Notes: a model not told the origin generated them from the sequence alone. A stretch of 15,801 nucleotides of DNA from a bacterium (GCA_021791345.1 JAJYWT010000002.1:1-15801); one strand, 5' to 3'. Shown: positions 5,681 through 14,173, numbered from the stretch's first letter. Made by a program: numbers and translations.

Positions 5681-7984
5681 TCAGCCGCTGCTGGCCTGGG
5701 ATCCCCCACTGGCAGCGGTGGTGGGCGGCCCGGGCAGGCTCAGGGTGTAGGGAACCGCCATCTGATTGTGATCGACGTCCGCCAGGGGAGAGGAGACGGT
5801 CAGGGTGAGCGGTCCGGCAGGCAGAGGGCCGGTCGCCACCACCACGGTCCTGGTCTGCGCGAGGTAGGAGATCTGGAGTCCGGGAACCGGCTGCCCCGCA
5901 TCCTGAAGGGAGATGGACTGCGAGCTCACGGTCAGCGGGTCCAGGTCCGAGTTGAACTGGAGCGTGAAGGTGGTCCCCTGGCCTTGGTTGGCCTGGGCCG
6001 ACGCCGAGATCACCAGCGGCCCGATCGGGAGGGCGGTCAGGGCGCCGAGGGAGATCGCCGAGATCTGCGGGGTGGCGCTCCCCAGCTGCACGGTCACCTG
6101 TTCGTCCAGCGCGCTGGCGGGGTTGCTGGAGGTCGCATCGCTCACCAGCTCGATCGCCACCTGATAGGTGCTGCTCCCCGCGCTGGCGGGGGTGCTGGAG
6201 ACGGCGTAGTAGCGGTCGAAGGAGCCGGGGAGCAGGGTCGACTGCGGGATCGTGGTCCCGGGCGCCAGCAGCTCGGTGATCTGGGCCGCGGCGGAGGGGC
6301 TGTTGGTGATCTGCAGCTGGGCGAGGGTGCTCGCGAGGTCAAGCGCCTGCCCGGCCTTGGTCGTGCCCGAGCTCGCGAGCGGCGGGGTGGAGAGCTGCAG
6401 GGTGACGACCTCCTGTTGGTCGCCTCCCTCCTGCTGAAGCGCCGAGACCGCCCCTCCGAATGGAGACCAGGCCAGGTCGCTCAAACCCGTCCTGGTGCTG
6501 AGCAGGGCGCTGGTCCCGGTCGCGATGTCCACGGCCCCGGCCTGGCTGCCCCCGCCATCCTGGGTCGCCAGGTAGGCGAGGTAGGCCCCGTCGGGGCTGT
6601 AGCGCAGGTTGGAGAGGCTGACCCCCTGGGGCGCCACCAGCAGCTGGCGGGGCGCGCTGCCGTAGGTGCCGGCCAGATAGATCGAGTCCACACCTCCCTC
6701 GGCGCCGATGTAGGCCATCTGGGCGCCGCTCGGCGACCACTGTGGGCTGCCCACCAGCCCGGGGATGGTGGTCGCGGATCCCGCCGCCAGGTTGTAGACC
6801 GTGGGCGTCCCGCCCGGCCGGGCGAACAGCGCGTGGGCTTGGGGATCAAGGTAGAAACTCTGGTCGGGCCCGAGCTTCACCCAGCTGTAGACCGGGCTGG
6901 TCTGACCGTCGAGGTTCACCTCCTGGAGCTCCCCCTGATCCGCATACATCAGGGTGCTGTCGTTGATCCAGACCGCCTGCGGATGTGGTGACGAGGAGGT
7001 GGCGATCGCGACCGGGCTGCCGCCACCGGCGAGCGCCGTTATCTCCAGGGTCGCGGTCCCGCTCGGCGACACGCTCCAGTACGCCAGCTGCTGGCTGTCG
7101 GGAGAGGGGACCGCGGAAGTCACCCCTCCCACCACGACGTCGGGGGCGGCGCTGAGGCTGTACACGGCTGCCCCGCCGGGTGGAGCCACCACCGGCTGCG
7201 ACGAGCCCGGTGCCTGCACCGGCCCTGACGCGGTCAGGAGCAGCTCTCCATTCGGGGCGTAGGCGAGGCCGGTAGCACTCTGGGCCATCGCAACGTCGGT
7301 GACTGCGACCAGGGAGGGCGGGTAGCCCTGGGCGGTGGCGTTGAGGGGCTCGGTCCCGAAGGGGATGACCACGTTGGAAAGCGGCATGGCGCCGTCCTCG
7401 GCCCGGGCGTCCTGGCGGGCAATCGTGACCACGTAGGAGACGTTGGGAGCCAGCTCGTGGCGGGGAGCGATCACCAGGGTCGCGGCGTCCGGCCACTTGG
7501 CCGAGTAGGCGACGGCCGGGGTGATCGAAAGACCCTTGCTGACCAGGCCCTCCTTCATCGGCTGATTGAAGCTGAGCTGGATCGCCTGGGTGACCGGGAC
7601 TCGGGGATTGCCCTGCACCGACGCTCTCACCTGCACCGCCTGGGCGCGGCCGGGGCTGAGCACGGACAGCAGCACCAGGGCCACCATGGCAAGCCCCGCG
7701 AGTCCCATGCCCGCGCCGAACAGGAATCCGAACCGGCCCTGAGTCCGGGGACGCGCCCGCTGGTGCTGATGAGCCTCGGCCATGAGGCTGGCTCGCAGGT
7801 GGGCGCGGTACCCGGGATCCGGCGGTGGCGGTGGAGACAGTCGCACCTGGCGCTGGATCTCGTGGGCGGTCCGCAGCAGCTGGGGGTCGGGGCGTCCGGA
7901 ACGAGCTCCGAAGATCTGATCCAGCTCGGGATCGGGGCCGCCTCCCTTGTCACCCCTCCTGCGCCAGATCGGCCCCCTACCCAC
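5681..7984 (-). CDS. Membrane-anchored Ig-like/beta-propeller protein, probable anti-sigma or envelope sensor
   Basis: This is a 767-residue protein. Residues 1-84 are cytoplasmic and end in 'DPGYRAHLRASLMAEA', a juxtamembrane style often seen in anti-sigma-like proteins. One transmembrane helix spans about 85-108 ('FLFGAGMGLAGLAMVALVLL'). Outside the membrane are an SbsA-like Ig domain (Big_5 style, about 118-213, 'IQLSFNQPMKEG'), a TolB/PD40-like propeller (about 235-520, repeats such as 'LAYAPNGELLL', 'PQWSPSGAQMAYIG', 'LRYSPDGAYLAYLA') and a second Ig-like domain (about 650-750, 'FTLQFNSDLDP'). No zinc-binding HxxxCxxC anti-sigma motif is visible. The GTG start at 7984 has a good Shine-Dalgarno (AGGAGG) and overlaps the sigma gene by 8 nt, so the two are co-translated. 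I infer that it holds or signals to the sigma factor from the envelope. The ligand is unknown. Confidence 0.8.
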   Translation of the reverse strand: MGRGPIWRRRGDKGGGPDPELDQIFGARSGRPDPQLLRTAHEIQRQVRLSPPPPPDPGYRAHLRASLMAEAHQHQRARPRTQGRFGFLFGAGMGLAGLAMVALVLLSVLSPGRAQAVQVRASVQGNPRVPVTQAIQLSFNQPMKEGLVSKGLSITPAVAYSAKWPDAATLVIAPRHELAPNVSYVVTIARQDARAEDGAMPLSNVVIPFGTEPLNATAQGYPPSLVAVTDVAMAQSATGLAYAPNGELLLTASGPVQAPGSSQPVVAPPGGAAVYSLSAAPDVVVGGVTSAVPSPDSQQLAYWSVSPSGTATLEITALAGGGSPVAIATSSSPHPQAVWINDSTLMYADQGELQEVNLDGQTSPVYSWVKLGPDQSFYLDPQAHALFARPGGTPTVYNLAAGSATTIPGLVGSPQWSPSGAQMAYIGAEGGVDSIYLAGTYGSAPRQLLVAPQGVSLSNLRYSPDGAYLAYLATQDGGGSQAGAVDIATGTSALLSTRTGLSDLAWSPFGGAVSALQQEGGDQQEVVTLQLSTPPLASSGTTKAGQALDLASTLAQLQITNSPSAAAQITELLAPGTTIPQSTLLPGSFDRYYAVSSTPASAGSSTYQVAIELVSDATSSNPASALDEQVTVQLGSATPQISAISLGALTALPIGPLVISASAQANQGQGTTFTLQFNSDLDPLTVSSQSISLQDAGQPVPGLQISYLAQTRTVVVATGPLPAGPLTLTVSSPLADVDHNQMAVPYTLSLPGPPTTAASGGSQASSG

Positions 7985-8555
7985 GGATCCGGCCCTCCTC
8001 AGTCCCTGGGCGCCGCGAGGACAGCTGCTGGCGCAGGGTGGCGGTCCCTCTGAAGATGAGCAGCTTCACCGCCCCCTCCGACTTGCCCATGACCTCCCCT
8101 ATCTCCGCCAACTTTAAGTCCTCACCGTATTTGAGGGTCATCGCCACCCGCTGATGCTCGGGCAGCGCCTCGATGAGGGCCCAGATGTCCTGGGCGCCCA
8201 TGCGCTGGGCGACATCCTCGTCGACCGGGGTGGCGTCGTCGACGAGCTCCGGCCCCTCATCCAGGCTCTCCTCCGACCGGCGCCGGGCACGATAGTGATC
8301 TGTGATCGCGTTGACCGCGATCTGGTAGAGCCAGGAGGAGAAGGGATGGCCGGTGTGGCGGTACCGACCGATCGCCCGCAGGGCCTTGAAGAAGACCTCG
8401 CTGGTGATGTCCTCGGCCAGCTCGCGACTGCCGACCCGGGCGGCCACGTAGCGGTAGATCTGCGGGAAGTAATGGTCATAAAGCGCGCCGAAAGACTCCG
8501 GGTCCTCCTTGGCTCTGGCGATCAAAGCCTCCTCGTCGTCGCTGGGGAGGCTCAT
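7977..8555 (-). CDS. ECF-type (sigma-70 family group 4) RNA polymerase sigma factor
   Basis: From the ATG at 8555 this is 192 residues, normal for an ECF sigma. Region 2 spans about 22-92 ('FGALYDHYFPQIYRYVAARV', 'ELAEDITSEVFFKALRAI', 'PFSSWLYQIAVNAITDHYRA'). Region 4 spans about 127-178 ('LPEHQRVAMTLKYGEDLKLA', then 'EIGEVMGKSEGAVKLLIFRG', the helix-turn-helix that reads the -35 box). Upstream GTG (8597) and TTG (8636) starts are possible but add residues without family likeness. The gene directs RNA polymerase to a small regulon. It is co-transcribed with the membrane propeller gene, its likely regulator, and diverges from the purine operon across a 199-nt gap. A GGGAAC/CGTC candidate promoter upstream suggests autoregulation. 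Confidence 0.92.
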   Translation of the reverse strand: MSLPSDDEEALIARAKEDPESFGALYDHYFPQIYRYVAARVGSRELAEDITSEVFFKALRAIGRYRHTGHPFSSWLYQIAVNAITDHYRARRRSEESLDEGPELVDDATPVDEDVAQRMGAQDIWALIEALPEHQRVAMTLKYGEDLKLAEIGEVMGKSEGAVKLLIFRGTATLRQQLSSRRPGTEEGRIRG

Positions 8556-8643
8556 GGCTCGATAGCCCCGGTCGGCAGCCTGAACGGAGTTGAGCACACT
8601 TCGGTTACTGTCGCGGAGGGCGGCGCCACGCCTCAAACGTTAA

Positions 8644-8663
8644 CTGGAGGCGACCGACTCCAG
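8644..8663. repeat. Small inverted repeat in the sigma leader
   Basis: The 6-bp arms CTGGAG (8644-8649) and CTCCAG (8658-8663) surround 8 nt in the divergent region. In the predicted sigma transcript it would form a short hairpin about 90 nt before the start codon. It could equally be a dyad operator or chance. Confidence 0.3.
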
Positions 8664-8675
8664 AAGAGCGATTTG

Positions 8676-8702
8676 AAGACGCTCGACGCTTCGGTGGTTC
8701 CC
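8676..8702 (-). promoter_or_regulatory. Candidate ECF-dependent (autoregulatory) promoter
   Basis: On the minus strand GGGAAC (8702-8697) is followed after 15 nt by CGTC (8681-8678). This matches the general ECF promoter plan of a GGAAC/GAAAC -35 and a CGTC-like -10. It points towards the ECF sigma gene, with a predicted leader of about 115 nt. ECF sigma genes often transcribe themselves from such sites. This is pattern matching only; the spacer is at the short end of the usual range. Confidence 0.4.
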
Positions 8703-8708
8703 TATACT
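8703..8708 (+). promoter_or_regulatory. Candidate -10 element for the purine operon
   Basis: TATACT is one mismatch from the housekeeping -10 consensus and lies 46 nt before the purB ATG, predicting a leader of about 40 nt. No good -35 is found at 16-18 nt: the TTGAAG at 8673-8678 is 24 nt away. The element directly abuts the opposite-strand GGGAAC box. No purine riboswitch or other structured leader fits in the short 5' region. Confidence 0.35.
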
Positions 8709-8754
8709 CAGGGCAGTTGACCACCGTGCCGTCCCTCATCTCCCCAGCCCCTCC

Positions 8755-10080
8755 ATGATCGAGCGGTACGCGCCCGAGGAGCTCCGCTCCATCTGGTCGG
8801 AAGAGTCCCGGCTGCGCCTGTGGACCAAGGTGGAGCAGGCGGTGTGCCGGGCCCGCTTCGAGCTGGGGGAGATCTCGGCCCAGGACGCCGATGCCATTGC
8901 CGCGGTCCAGCCTCCTGCGCTGTCCCGGGTCAAGGAGCTGGAGGCGGAGCAGGGACATGACCTGGCCGCCTTCGTGACCGCCCTCCAGGAGCAGCTCGGC
9001 GATGCGGGCCGGCAGGTGCATCTGGGGCTCACCAGCCAGGATGTGGTGGACACCGCCCAGGCGCTCCAGCTGCGCCAGGCGCAGCTCCATCTGGACCGCG
9101 AGTTCGAGGCGCTGGCGCAGCAGCTGTCCGACCTCGCCGAGCTGCACCTTGCGACTCCCATGATCGGCAGGACCCACGGGATGCACGCGGAGCCGGTCAC
9201 CTTCGGCTTCGTGCTCGCCAATCACCTCGATGAGGTGCGCCGCAGCCGTCAGCGCCTCCAGGACTCCGCTCAGGAGGTCGTGGTGGGCAAGATCTCGGGT
9301 ACGGTCGGCACTCACGCCACGGTCTCGGCCGAGGTCGAGGAGCTCGCCCTTCGAGAGCTGGGTCTTGTGCCCGCCGCGATCACCACCCAGGTGGTCGCCC
9401 GCGACCGCCATGCCGCCTACCTCTGCCAGCTGGCGCTGGCCGGGGCGGTGCTGGAGCGGCTGGCCACCAACCTTCGGCATTTGCAGCGCACCGAGGTGGG
9501 AGAGGCCAGGGAGCCGTTCAGCGCCCGCCAGAAGGGCTCCTCGGCGATGCCCCACAAGCGCAACCCGGTAAGGCTCGAGCAGGTTTGTGGCCTGAGCCGG
9601 GTGCTGCGTGGGCTGGCGGTGGCCGGGATGGAGGACATCGCGCTCTGGCACGAGCGGGACATCTCCCACTCCTCGGTGGAGCGGATCGCCCTGCCCGACG
9701 CCACCATGGCCCTGGGGCACATGCTCCGCACCATGACCCAGGTGCTGGGGGGGCTGGAGTTGGACACCGACGCGATGGCGGCGAATCTCGAACGGCGTGG
9801 AGGGGTCGCTCGCAGCCAGCAGGTGCTGCTGCGGCTTTTGGCCCGGGGCATGGCCCGCGAGGACGCCTACCGCCTGGTCCAGCGGCTGGCCCATCGGGCC
9901 GATCGGCCCGGGGGTGACTTTCGCCAGCTCTGCCTGGAATCCCCCGAACTGAGGGAGCATCTGGGGGAGGACGAGATCGCCGCCGCCCTGGACGTCGCCC
10001 AGTACCTTCGGGGAATCGAGACCAGTTTCGTCCGCCTAGGGCTGCTGGAGGGGGCCCCGTCCCCGGGGGGTCAGCGGTGA
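8755..10080 (+). CDS. purB: Adenylosuccinate lyase
   Basis: PurB cleaves fumarate from SAICAR (giving AICAR) and from adenylosuccinate (giving AMP), acting at two points of the purine pathway. The 441 residues match the short bacterial form. The start 'MIERYAPEE' is the canonical family start. Other landmarks are 'GHDL' with His68, 'GLTSQDVVDTA' at 91-101, 'GRTHGMHAEP' with catalytic His141, and the fumarase/ASL signature 'GSSAMPHKRNP' at 261-271 on the mobile loop, carrying the catalytic serine (Ser262/263). No Shine-Dalgarno precedes the ATG; the upstream 25 nt are pyrimidine-rich. It heads the purine operon and its TGA overlaps the purC ATG (TGATG). Confidence 0.97.
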   Translation: MIERYAPEELRSIWSEESRLRLWTKVEQAVCRARFELGEISAQDADAIAAVQPPALSRVKELEAEQGHDLAAFVTALQEQLGDAGRQVHLGLTSQDVVDTAQALQLRQAQLHLDREFEALAQQLSDLAELHLATPMIGRTHGMHAEPVTFGFVLANHLDEVRRSRQRLQDSAQEVVVGKISGTVGTHATVSAEVEELALRELGLVPAAITTQVVARDRHAAYLCQLALAGAVLERLATNLRHLQRTEVGEAREPFSARQKGSSAMPHKRNPVRLEQVCGLSRVLRGLAVAGMEDIALWHERDISHSSVERIALPDATMALGHMLRTMTQVLGGLELDTDAMAANLERRGGVARSQQVLLRLLARGMAREDAYRLVQRLAHRADRPGGDFRQLCLESPELREHLGEDEIAAALDVAQYLRGIETSFVRLGLLEGAPSPGGQR

Positions 10081-10961
10081 TGGCGGAGCCGACCGCGGTT
10101 GTCGACGTGGAGCTGGAGGGTTTCCCGCTCTACCGTCGCGGCAAGGTGCGCGACACCTTCGACCTGGACGAGCGGCTGCTGATGGTCGCGACCGACCGGA
10201 TCTCAGCCTTCGACTGCGTCCTGCCCGATCCGGTTCCCGGCAAGGGTCAGGTGCTGACCCACATGTCGCGCTCCTTCTTCGAACAAAGCCGTGATCTGGT
10301 GCCGAACCACCTCTTGGAGGACGACCTCTCGGTGCTCCCCAAGCCGGTCTGGGAGCGGCTCTCGGGGCGCTTCATGTTCTGCCGCAAGGCGGAGCGCATC
10401 GACGTGGAGTGTGTGGTCCGGGCCCGGCTGGCGGGGTCGGGCTGGGAGGAGTACCGGCAGCAGGGCACCCTGGCCCAGGAGGAGCTCCCGCCCTCTCTCG
10501 AGTTCGGAGCCGAGCTTCCGGAGCTTCGCTTCACTCCGGCCGTCAAGAGCGACACCGGCCACGACCGGAACATCTCCCGGGCCGAGCTCGCAGACCTGGT
10601 GGGGGGGCAATTGGCCCACGAGCTCGAGGAGGCGAGCCTGCTACTCTTCCGGTTCGCCCAGGAGCTTTGCCGGAGAGCCGGGTTCTCGCTGGTGGACACC
10701 AAGTTCGAGTTCGGCCGCATCGACGGTCGCCTCACCCTCATCGACGAGGCGCTGACCCCCGACTCATCCCGGATGTGGCTCATCGGGGACCCCATCTCCC
10801 CCTCCGCCTCCACCGGGTTCGACAAGCAGCTGGTCCGGGACTACCTGCTGGCGATCGGCTGGGACCGGCAGCCGCCGGCACCCCATCTGCCCGCGGAGCT
10901 GGTCTCAGAGGTCCAGCGTCGCTACTGGGAGATCGAGAGACGGATAACCGGGTCAAGCTAG
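10080..10961 (+). CDS. purC: Phosphoribosylaminoimidazole-succinocarboxamide (SAICAR) synthase
   Basis: PurC joins CAIR and aspartate with ATP to make SAICAR, the substrate of PurB encoded just upstream. The 293 residues show 'RGKVRDTF' (20-27, nucleotide-binding loop), 'VATDRISAFD' (36-45), 'KSDTGHDRNIS', 'LVDTKFEFG' (204-212, family signature) and 'FDKQLVRDYL' (247-256). Length and motifs fit the longer actinobacterial/yeast-like form rather than the 235-residue E. coli form. The ATG at 10080 overlaps the purB stop by one base. A GTG at 10077 in the same frame is an alternative start. A run of G at 10065-10070 may serve as ribosome binding site. Confidence 0.96.
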   Translation: MAEPTAVVDVELEGFPLYRRGKVRDTFDLDERLLMVATDRISAFDCVLPDPVPGKGQVLTHMSRSFFEQSRDLVPNHLLEDDLSVLPKPVWERLSGRFMFCRKAERIDVECVVRARLAGSGWEEYRQQGTLAQEELPPSLEFGAELPELRFTPAVKSDTGHDRNISRAELADLVGGQLAHELEEASLLLFRFAQELCRRAGFSLVDTKFEFGRIDGRLTLIDEALTPDSSRMWLIGDPISPSASTGFDKQLVRDYLLAIGWDRQPPAPHLPAELVSEVQRRYWEIERRITGSS

Positions 10962-10969
10962 TCGCCGAG

Positions 10970-11209
10970 GTGCTGGTCACCCTCAAACCGGTGGTCAACG
11001 ACCCCCAGGGCCTGGTGGTGACCGATGCGCTGCACACCCTGGGCTACCCCGAGGTGGTCGGAACCAGGGTCGGCAAGTACATCGAGGTGGAGCTGGACTC
11101 CTCAGACGAGCAGGAGGCGCGCTCCCGAGTGGACGAGATGTGCCGCCGGCTGCTCTGCAACGGGGTCATCGAGGACTACAGCTACTCCCTGCGCCGGGGA
11201 GCCGGCTGA
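10970..11209 (+). CDS. purS: FGAM synthase subunit PurS
   Basis: PurS is the small dimeric subunit that bridges PurQ and PurL in the three-part formylglycinamidine ribonucleotide synthase. Recognisable are 'VTLKPVVNDPQGLVV', 'ALHTLGYPEVVGTRVGKYIE' and 'MCRRLLCNGVIEDYSY', collinear with Bacillus PurS. The best start in frame is GTG at 10970 (79 aa), 8 nt after the purC stop. However, homology extends about five residues further upstream ('VKLVAE'), where no ATG, GTG or TTG exists. Either the first strand is shortened here or a rarer start codon is used. The stop at 11207 is followed after one base by purQ. Confidence 0.9.
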   Translation: MLVTLKPVVNDPQGLVVTDALHTLGYPEVVGTRVGKYIEVELDSSDEQEARSRVDEMCRRLLCNGVIEDYSYSLRRGAG

Positions 11210-11210
11210 C

Positions 11211-11909
11211 TTGCCGGCGCGGGTCGGCATCGCCGTCTTTCCAGGCACCTGGTCCGAGCGCGACTGTGCCCACGCGGTCGGCCTGAGCGGAGCCGAAGCC
11301 ATCTTGCTGTGGCACAAGGATCCCACCGTCCGCGGCTGCGACCTGGTGGTCCTGCCCGGAGGCTTCGCCCACGGTGACTACCTGCGCGCCGGCGCCATCG
11401 CGGCCTTCTCGCCGCTGATGGAGGCGGTCAAGGAGTTCGCCCGGGGCGGCGGCCCGGTGCTGGGCATCTGCAACGGCTTCCAGATCCTCTGTGAGGCGCA
11501 GCTGCTGCCCGGGGCGCTGCTGCGCAACCAGGGGCTGCAGTTCCGCTGCCAGCCCACCCATCTGCGGGTTGACTCCGGGCGCGGTCCGTTCATGAGCCCC
11601 TTGCCACCTGCGGCGGTCCTGTCGATCCCCATCTCCCACGGCGAGGGCCGTTACTTCGCCGACCCGGCGACCGTGGCCCGGCTGGAGGGTGAGGGGCGGG
11701 TCGCCTTCAGGTACTGCTCGGAGCGGGGCGAGCGCGGAGAGGAGCACAACCCCAACGGCTCGGTCGACGACATCGCCGGGATCCTCAACCCCACGGGCAA
11801 CGTGCTGGGGATGATGCCCCATCCGGAGCGCGCCTGCGAGCCGCTGCTGGGCTCGGCGGACGGGCTCCAGCTGTTCAAGGCCGCGCTGCCCCAGCTCGTG
11901 AGCCGGTGA
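11211..11909 (+). CDS. purQ: FGAM synthase glutaminase subunit PurQ
   Basis: PurQ is a class I glutamine amidotransferase that releases ammonia for PurL. The TTG at 11211 gives 232 residues starting '[20 protein letters not shown]'. A GGGGAG Shine-Dalgarno lies 9 nt upstream and the start is one base after the purS stop. The upstream open frame is only the shadow of purS. Landmarks are '[16 protein letters not shown]' (48-63), nucleophile Cys87 in '[11 protein letters not shown]', 'ISHGEGRYF', and the catalytic His204/Glu206 in 'GMMPHPERA'. The N-terminal motif reads PGTWSERD where relatives usually have PG(S/T)NCxxD. Its TGA overlaps the purL GTG (GTGA), which fits equal production of the complex subunits. 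Confidence 0.96.
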   Translation: MPARVGIAVFPGTWSERDCAHAVGLSGAEAILLWHKDPTVRGCDLVVLPGGFAHGDYLRAGAIAAFSPLMEAVKEFARGGGPVLGICNGFQILCEAQLLPGALLRNQGLQFRCQPTHLRVDSGRGPFMSPLPPAAVLSIPISHGEGRYFADPATVARLEGEGRVAFRYCSERGERGEEHNPNGSVDDIAGILNPTGNVLGMMPHPERACEPLLGSADGLQLFKAALPQLVSR

Positions 11910-14134
11910 CGCAGCCTCCCTCTCCCGCAGAGCTGCGCGAGCTGGCGCTGACAGAGGACGAGTACCGGCGGGCGGTGGAGCTGCTGGGCCGCCTCCCCAA
12001 CCAGCTGGAGCTGGGGATGCTGGGGGCGATGTGGTCGGAGCATTGCTCCTACAAGACCTCCAAGCGGCTGCTGCGCCAGCTGCCGACCCGGGGGGAGGCG
12101 GTGGTGCTCGGGCCCGGTGAGAACGCCGGGGTTGTCGACCTGGGGGACTCGCTGCTCTGCTGCTTCAAGATCGAGTCCCACAACCACCCCAGCGCGATCG
12201 AGCCTGTGCAGGGCGCCGCTACCGGGGTGGGGGGCATTCTGCGCGACGTGTTCGCCATGGGCGCCCGCCCGGTGGCGCTGCTGGACGCGATCCGATTCGG
12301 CGATCTCGACGATCCCCGTCAGCGCCACCGGTTCTCTCGGGTGGTGGAGGGGATCGGCTTCTACGGCAACTGCATCGGGGTGCCGACGGTGGGAGGGGAG
12401 ACCTACTTCGGCCAGGAGTACTCGGGCAACTGCCTGGTCAACGCGATGTGCGTGGGGCTGGTTGACCGAGCCCAGCTGGTCCGGGCGGTGGCCGCCGGAG
12501 TGGGCAACCCGGTGGTGCTGGTGGGGGCAGCCACCGGCCGGGACGGGATCCACGGGGCGACCTTCGCCTCGGTGCAGCTGGATTCCGCAGCCGACGAGCG
12601 GCGTCCCGCGGTCCAGGTGGGCAACCCCTTCTTGGAGAAGTGCCTGATGGAAGCCTGCCTCGAGCTCTGCGGCCATGAGGCGCTGGTGGGGTTGCAGGAC
12701 TGTGGCGCCGCCGGGCTCACCAGCAGCTGCGCGGAGATGGCTAGGCGCGGTGGGGTGGGGATCGAGATCGATGTCGCCGCCGTGGGGCGCAGGGAGTCGG
12801 GGATGACCCCCTACGAGGTGATGCTGAGCGAGTCGCAGGAGCGGATGGTGCTGGTGGTGGAGCGCGGACGCGAGGCGGAGATCCAGGAGGTTTTCGAACG
12901 CTGGGATCTGCGCAGCGATGTCATCGGCCGGGTGATCGCGGAGCCGGAGCTGCGGATCCTGGACGGGGAGGTCGAGGTTGGAGCGTTGCCCCTTACCGTG
13001 CTCGTGGAAGGGTTCCTGGAGCGCCGCCCGCCCGCCGCGATGCCGGACGCGGTGGCGGCCGCTCGCGCGAGGGACCCGGAGGGCGAAGACCCTCGCCTGA
13101 CCCTGGAGGAGAGCTGGCTCAGGCTGCTCCGCTCGCCCAATTGCGCCGACCCCACCTGGGTCTACCGGCAGTACGACCATCAGGTGGGTGACGACACCGT
13201 CCTCGGCCCCGGCGACGACTCCGCCGTCCTGCGTTTCAAGGGCCGCGGCGACGGGATCGCCGTCACCGTGGACGGCGCCCACCGCTGCTCTGTGCTGCAT
13301 CCGGCCCGGGGCGCCGCCATGGCGGTCGCGGAGGCGCTCCGCAACCTGGCGGTGGTCGGCGCCGAGCCGCTGGCGCTCACCAACTGCCTGAACTTCGGGA
13401 ACCCCGATCAGCCGGAGGTGATGTGGCAGCTCGAGGAGGCGGTGGCGGGCCTGGCGCAGGCGGCCGCGGCCCTGGGGATCCCGATTGTGAGCGGCAACGT
13501 CAGCCTCTACAACGACTATGAGGGGCAGGGCATCCCCCCGACCCCGGTGGTGGGGATGGTGGGCCGCCTCCCGGTCTCCGGCACCCCCTGTGGGATGGCC
13601 TTCAGGGTGCCGCAGGACCGGGTCGTGATGCTCGGAGCCGGCCGGCCCAGCCTGACCGGGTCGGAGTGGCAGAGGCTGGTAGATGGTGCGGTGAGCGGCC
13701 CGGCTCCTGAACTGGATTTGGCCCAGGAGGCGGCCCAGGCCGGCCTGGTCAGGCAGCTGGTGCGCTCCTCGCTGCTGCACTCGGTCCACGACCTCTCCTT
13801 GGGTGGCCTGGCGGTGGCGCTCACCAAGTGCTGTGTGCGCGGCGGGGTGGGGGCGAAGGTCGCGCTCGAGCTTGGCCCGTCCGCGCCAGCTGGCCCGGGG
13901 GCACTGCACCGTCTGCTGTTTGGAGAGGGCGCGGGCCGGTATCTGCTGAGCCTCGGCAAGGATCGCCTCGGTGAGCTGGCGGCCGCTTGCGAGAGGGCGC
14001 AGGTTCCCTGGGTGGACCTCGGCAGCGTGGGCGGAGCGACCATCGAGTTCTCGGGGCTGGCCAGCCTTCCGCTCTCGAGCGCGGGTCGGGCGCTGGGGGA
14101 GTCACTCCCGGAGCTGATGGCGAGCCGCGCTTGA
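11906..14134 (+). CDS. purL: FGAM synthase large subunit PurL (small-form)
   Basis: PurL converts FGAR to FGAM with ATP and ammonia delivered from PurQ. The 742 residues match the small PurL that requires separate PurS and PurQ, not the roughly 1300-residue fused enterobacterial form. Two AIRS-like halves are visible. The first has '[15 protein letters not shown]' with catalytic His46, '[14 protein letters not shown]' (87-100, substrate and Mg site), '[14 protein letters not shown]', '[13 protein letters not shown]' and 'LSESQERM'. The second has '[13 protein letters not shown]', '[20 protein letters not shown]' and '[11 protein letters not shown]'. The GTG start overlaps the purQ stop by 4 nt. 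No frame defects are seen. Confidence 0.97.
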   Translation: MTQPPSPAELRELALTEDEYRRAVELLGRLPNQLELGMLGAMWSEHCSYKTSKRLLRQLPTRGEAVVLGPGENAGVVDLGDSLLCCFKIESHNHPSAIEPVQGAATGVGGILRDVFAMGARPVALLDAIRFGDLDDPRQRHRFSRVVEGIGFYGNCIGVPTVGGETYFGQEYSGNCLVNAMCVGLVDRAQLVRAVAAGVGNPVVLVGAATGRDGIHGATFASVQLDSAADERRPAVQVGNPFLEKCLMEACLELCGHEALVGLQDCGAAGLTSSCAEMARRGGVGIEIDVAAVGRRESGMTPYEVMLSESQERMVLVVERGREAEIQEVFERWDLRSDVIGRVIAEPELRILDGEVEVGALPLTVLVEGFLERRPPAAMPDAVAAARARDPEGEDPRLTLEESWLRLLRSPNCADPTWVYRQYDHQVGDDTVLGPGDDSAVLRFKGRGDGIAVTVDGAHRCSVLHPARGAAMAVAEALRNLAVVGAEPLALTNCLNFGNPDQPEVMWQLEEAVAGLAQAAAALGIPIVSGNVSLYNDYEGQGIPPTPVVGMVGRLPVSGTPCGMAFRVPQDRVVMLGAGRPSLTGSEWQRLVDGAVSGPAPELDLAQEAAQAGLVRQLVRSSLLHSVHDLSLGGLAVALTKCCVRGGVGAKVALELGPSAPAGPGALHRLLFGEGAGRYLLSLGKDRLGELAAACERAQVPWVDLGSVGGATIEFSGLASLPLSSAGRALGESLPELMASRA

Positions 14135-14167
14135 CCGAAAGATCCGCTCTCGCCCACCCCATTTGGT

Positions 14168-14173
14168 TATGCT
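14168..14173 (+). promoter_or_regulatory. Possible internal -10 element before purF
   Basis: TATGCT sits in the only real gap within the pur cluster. A transcript starting 7 nt downstream would begin at the in-frame GTG at 14181, giving a leaderless purF mRNA. No recognisable -35 lies 16-18 nt upstream, and the hexamer overlaps the ATG at 14169, so this is speculative. Confidence 0.25.

Noticed and set aside
5749..5778. GGGAAC...CGTC match on the plus strand
   Set aside because: The spacer is about 20 nt and the site is inside the propeller gene, antisense to it. Probably chance.
5663..6991. 442-codon plus-strand frame opposite the propeller gene
   Set aside because: Gly/Arg/Gln-rich shadow. 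The minus strand shows a coherent domain series, a membrane helix and a Shine-Dalgarno.
8709..8754. Possible purine riboswitch upstream of purB
   Set aside because: The predicted leader of about 40 nt is too short for a purine or PRPP aptamer and shows no conserved core.
8605..9960. 451-codon minus-strand frame opposite purB
   Set aside because: Shadow frame in GC-rich DNA. The plus strand encodes a full PurB with all signature motifs, and the minus translation is His/Gly/Leu-rich with no domain.
11651..13909. 752-codon minus-strand frame opposite purL
   Set aside because: Antisense shadow of purL: low-complexity His/Arg/Gln-rich translation with no motifs.
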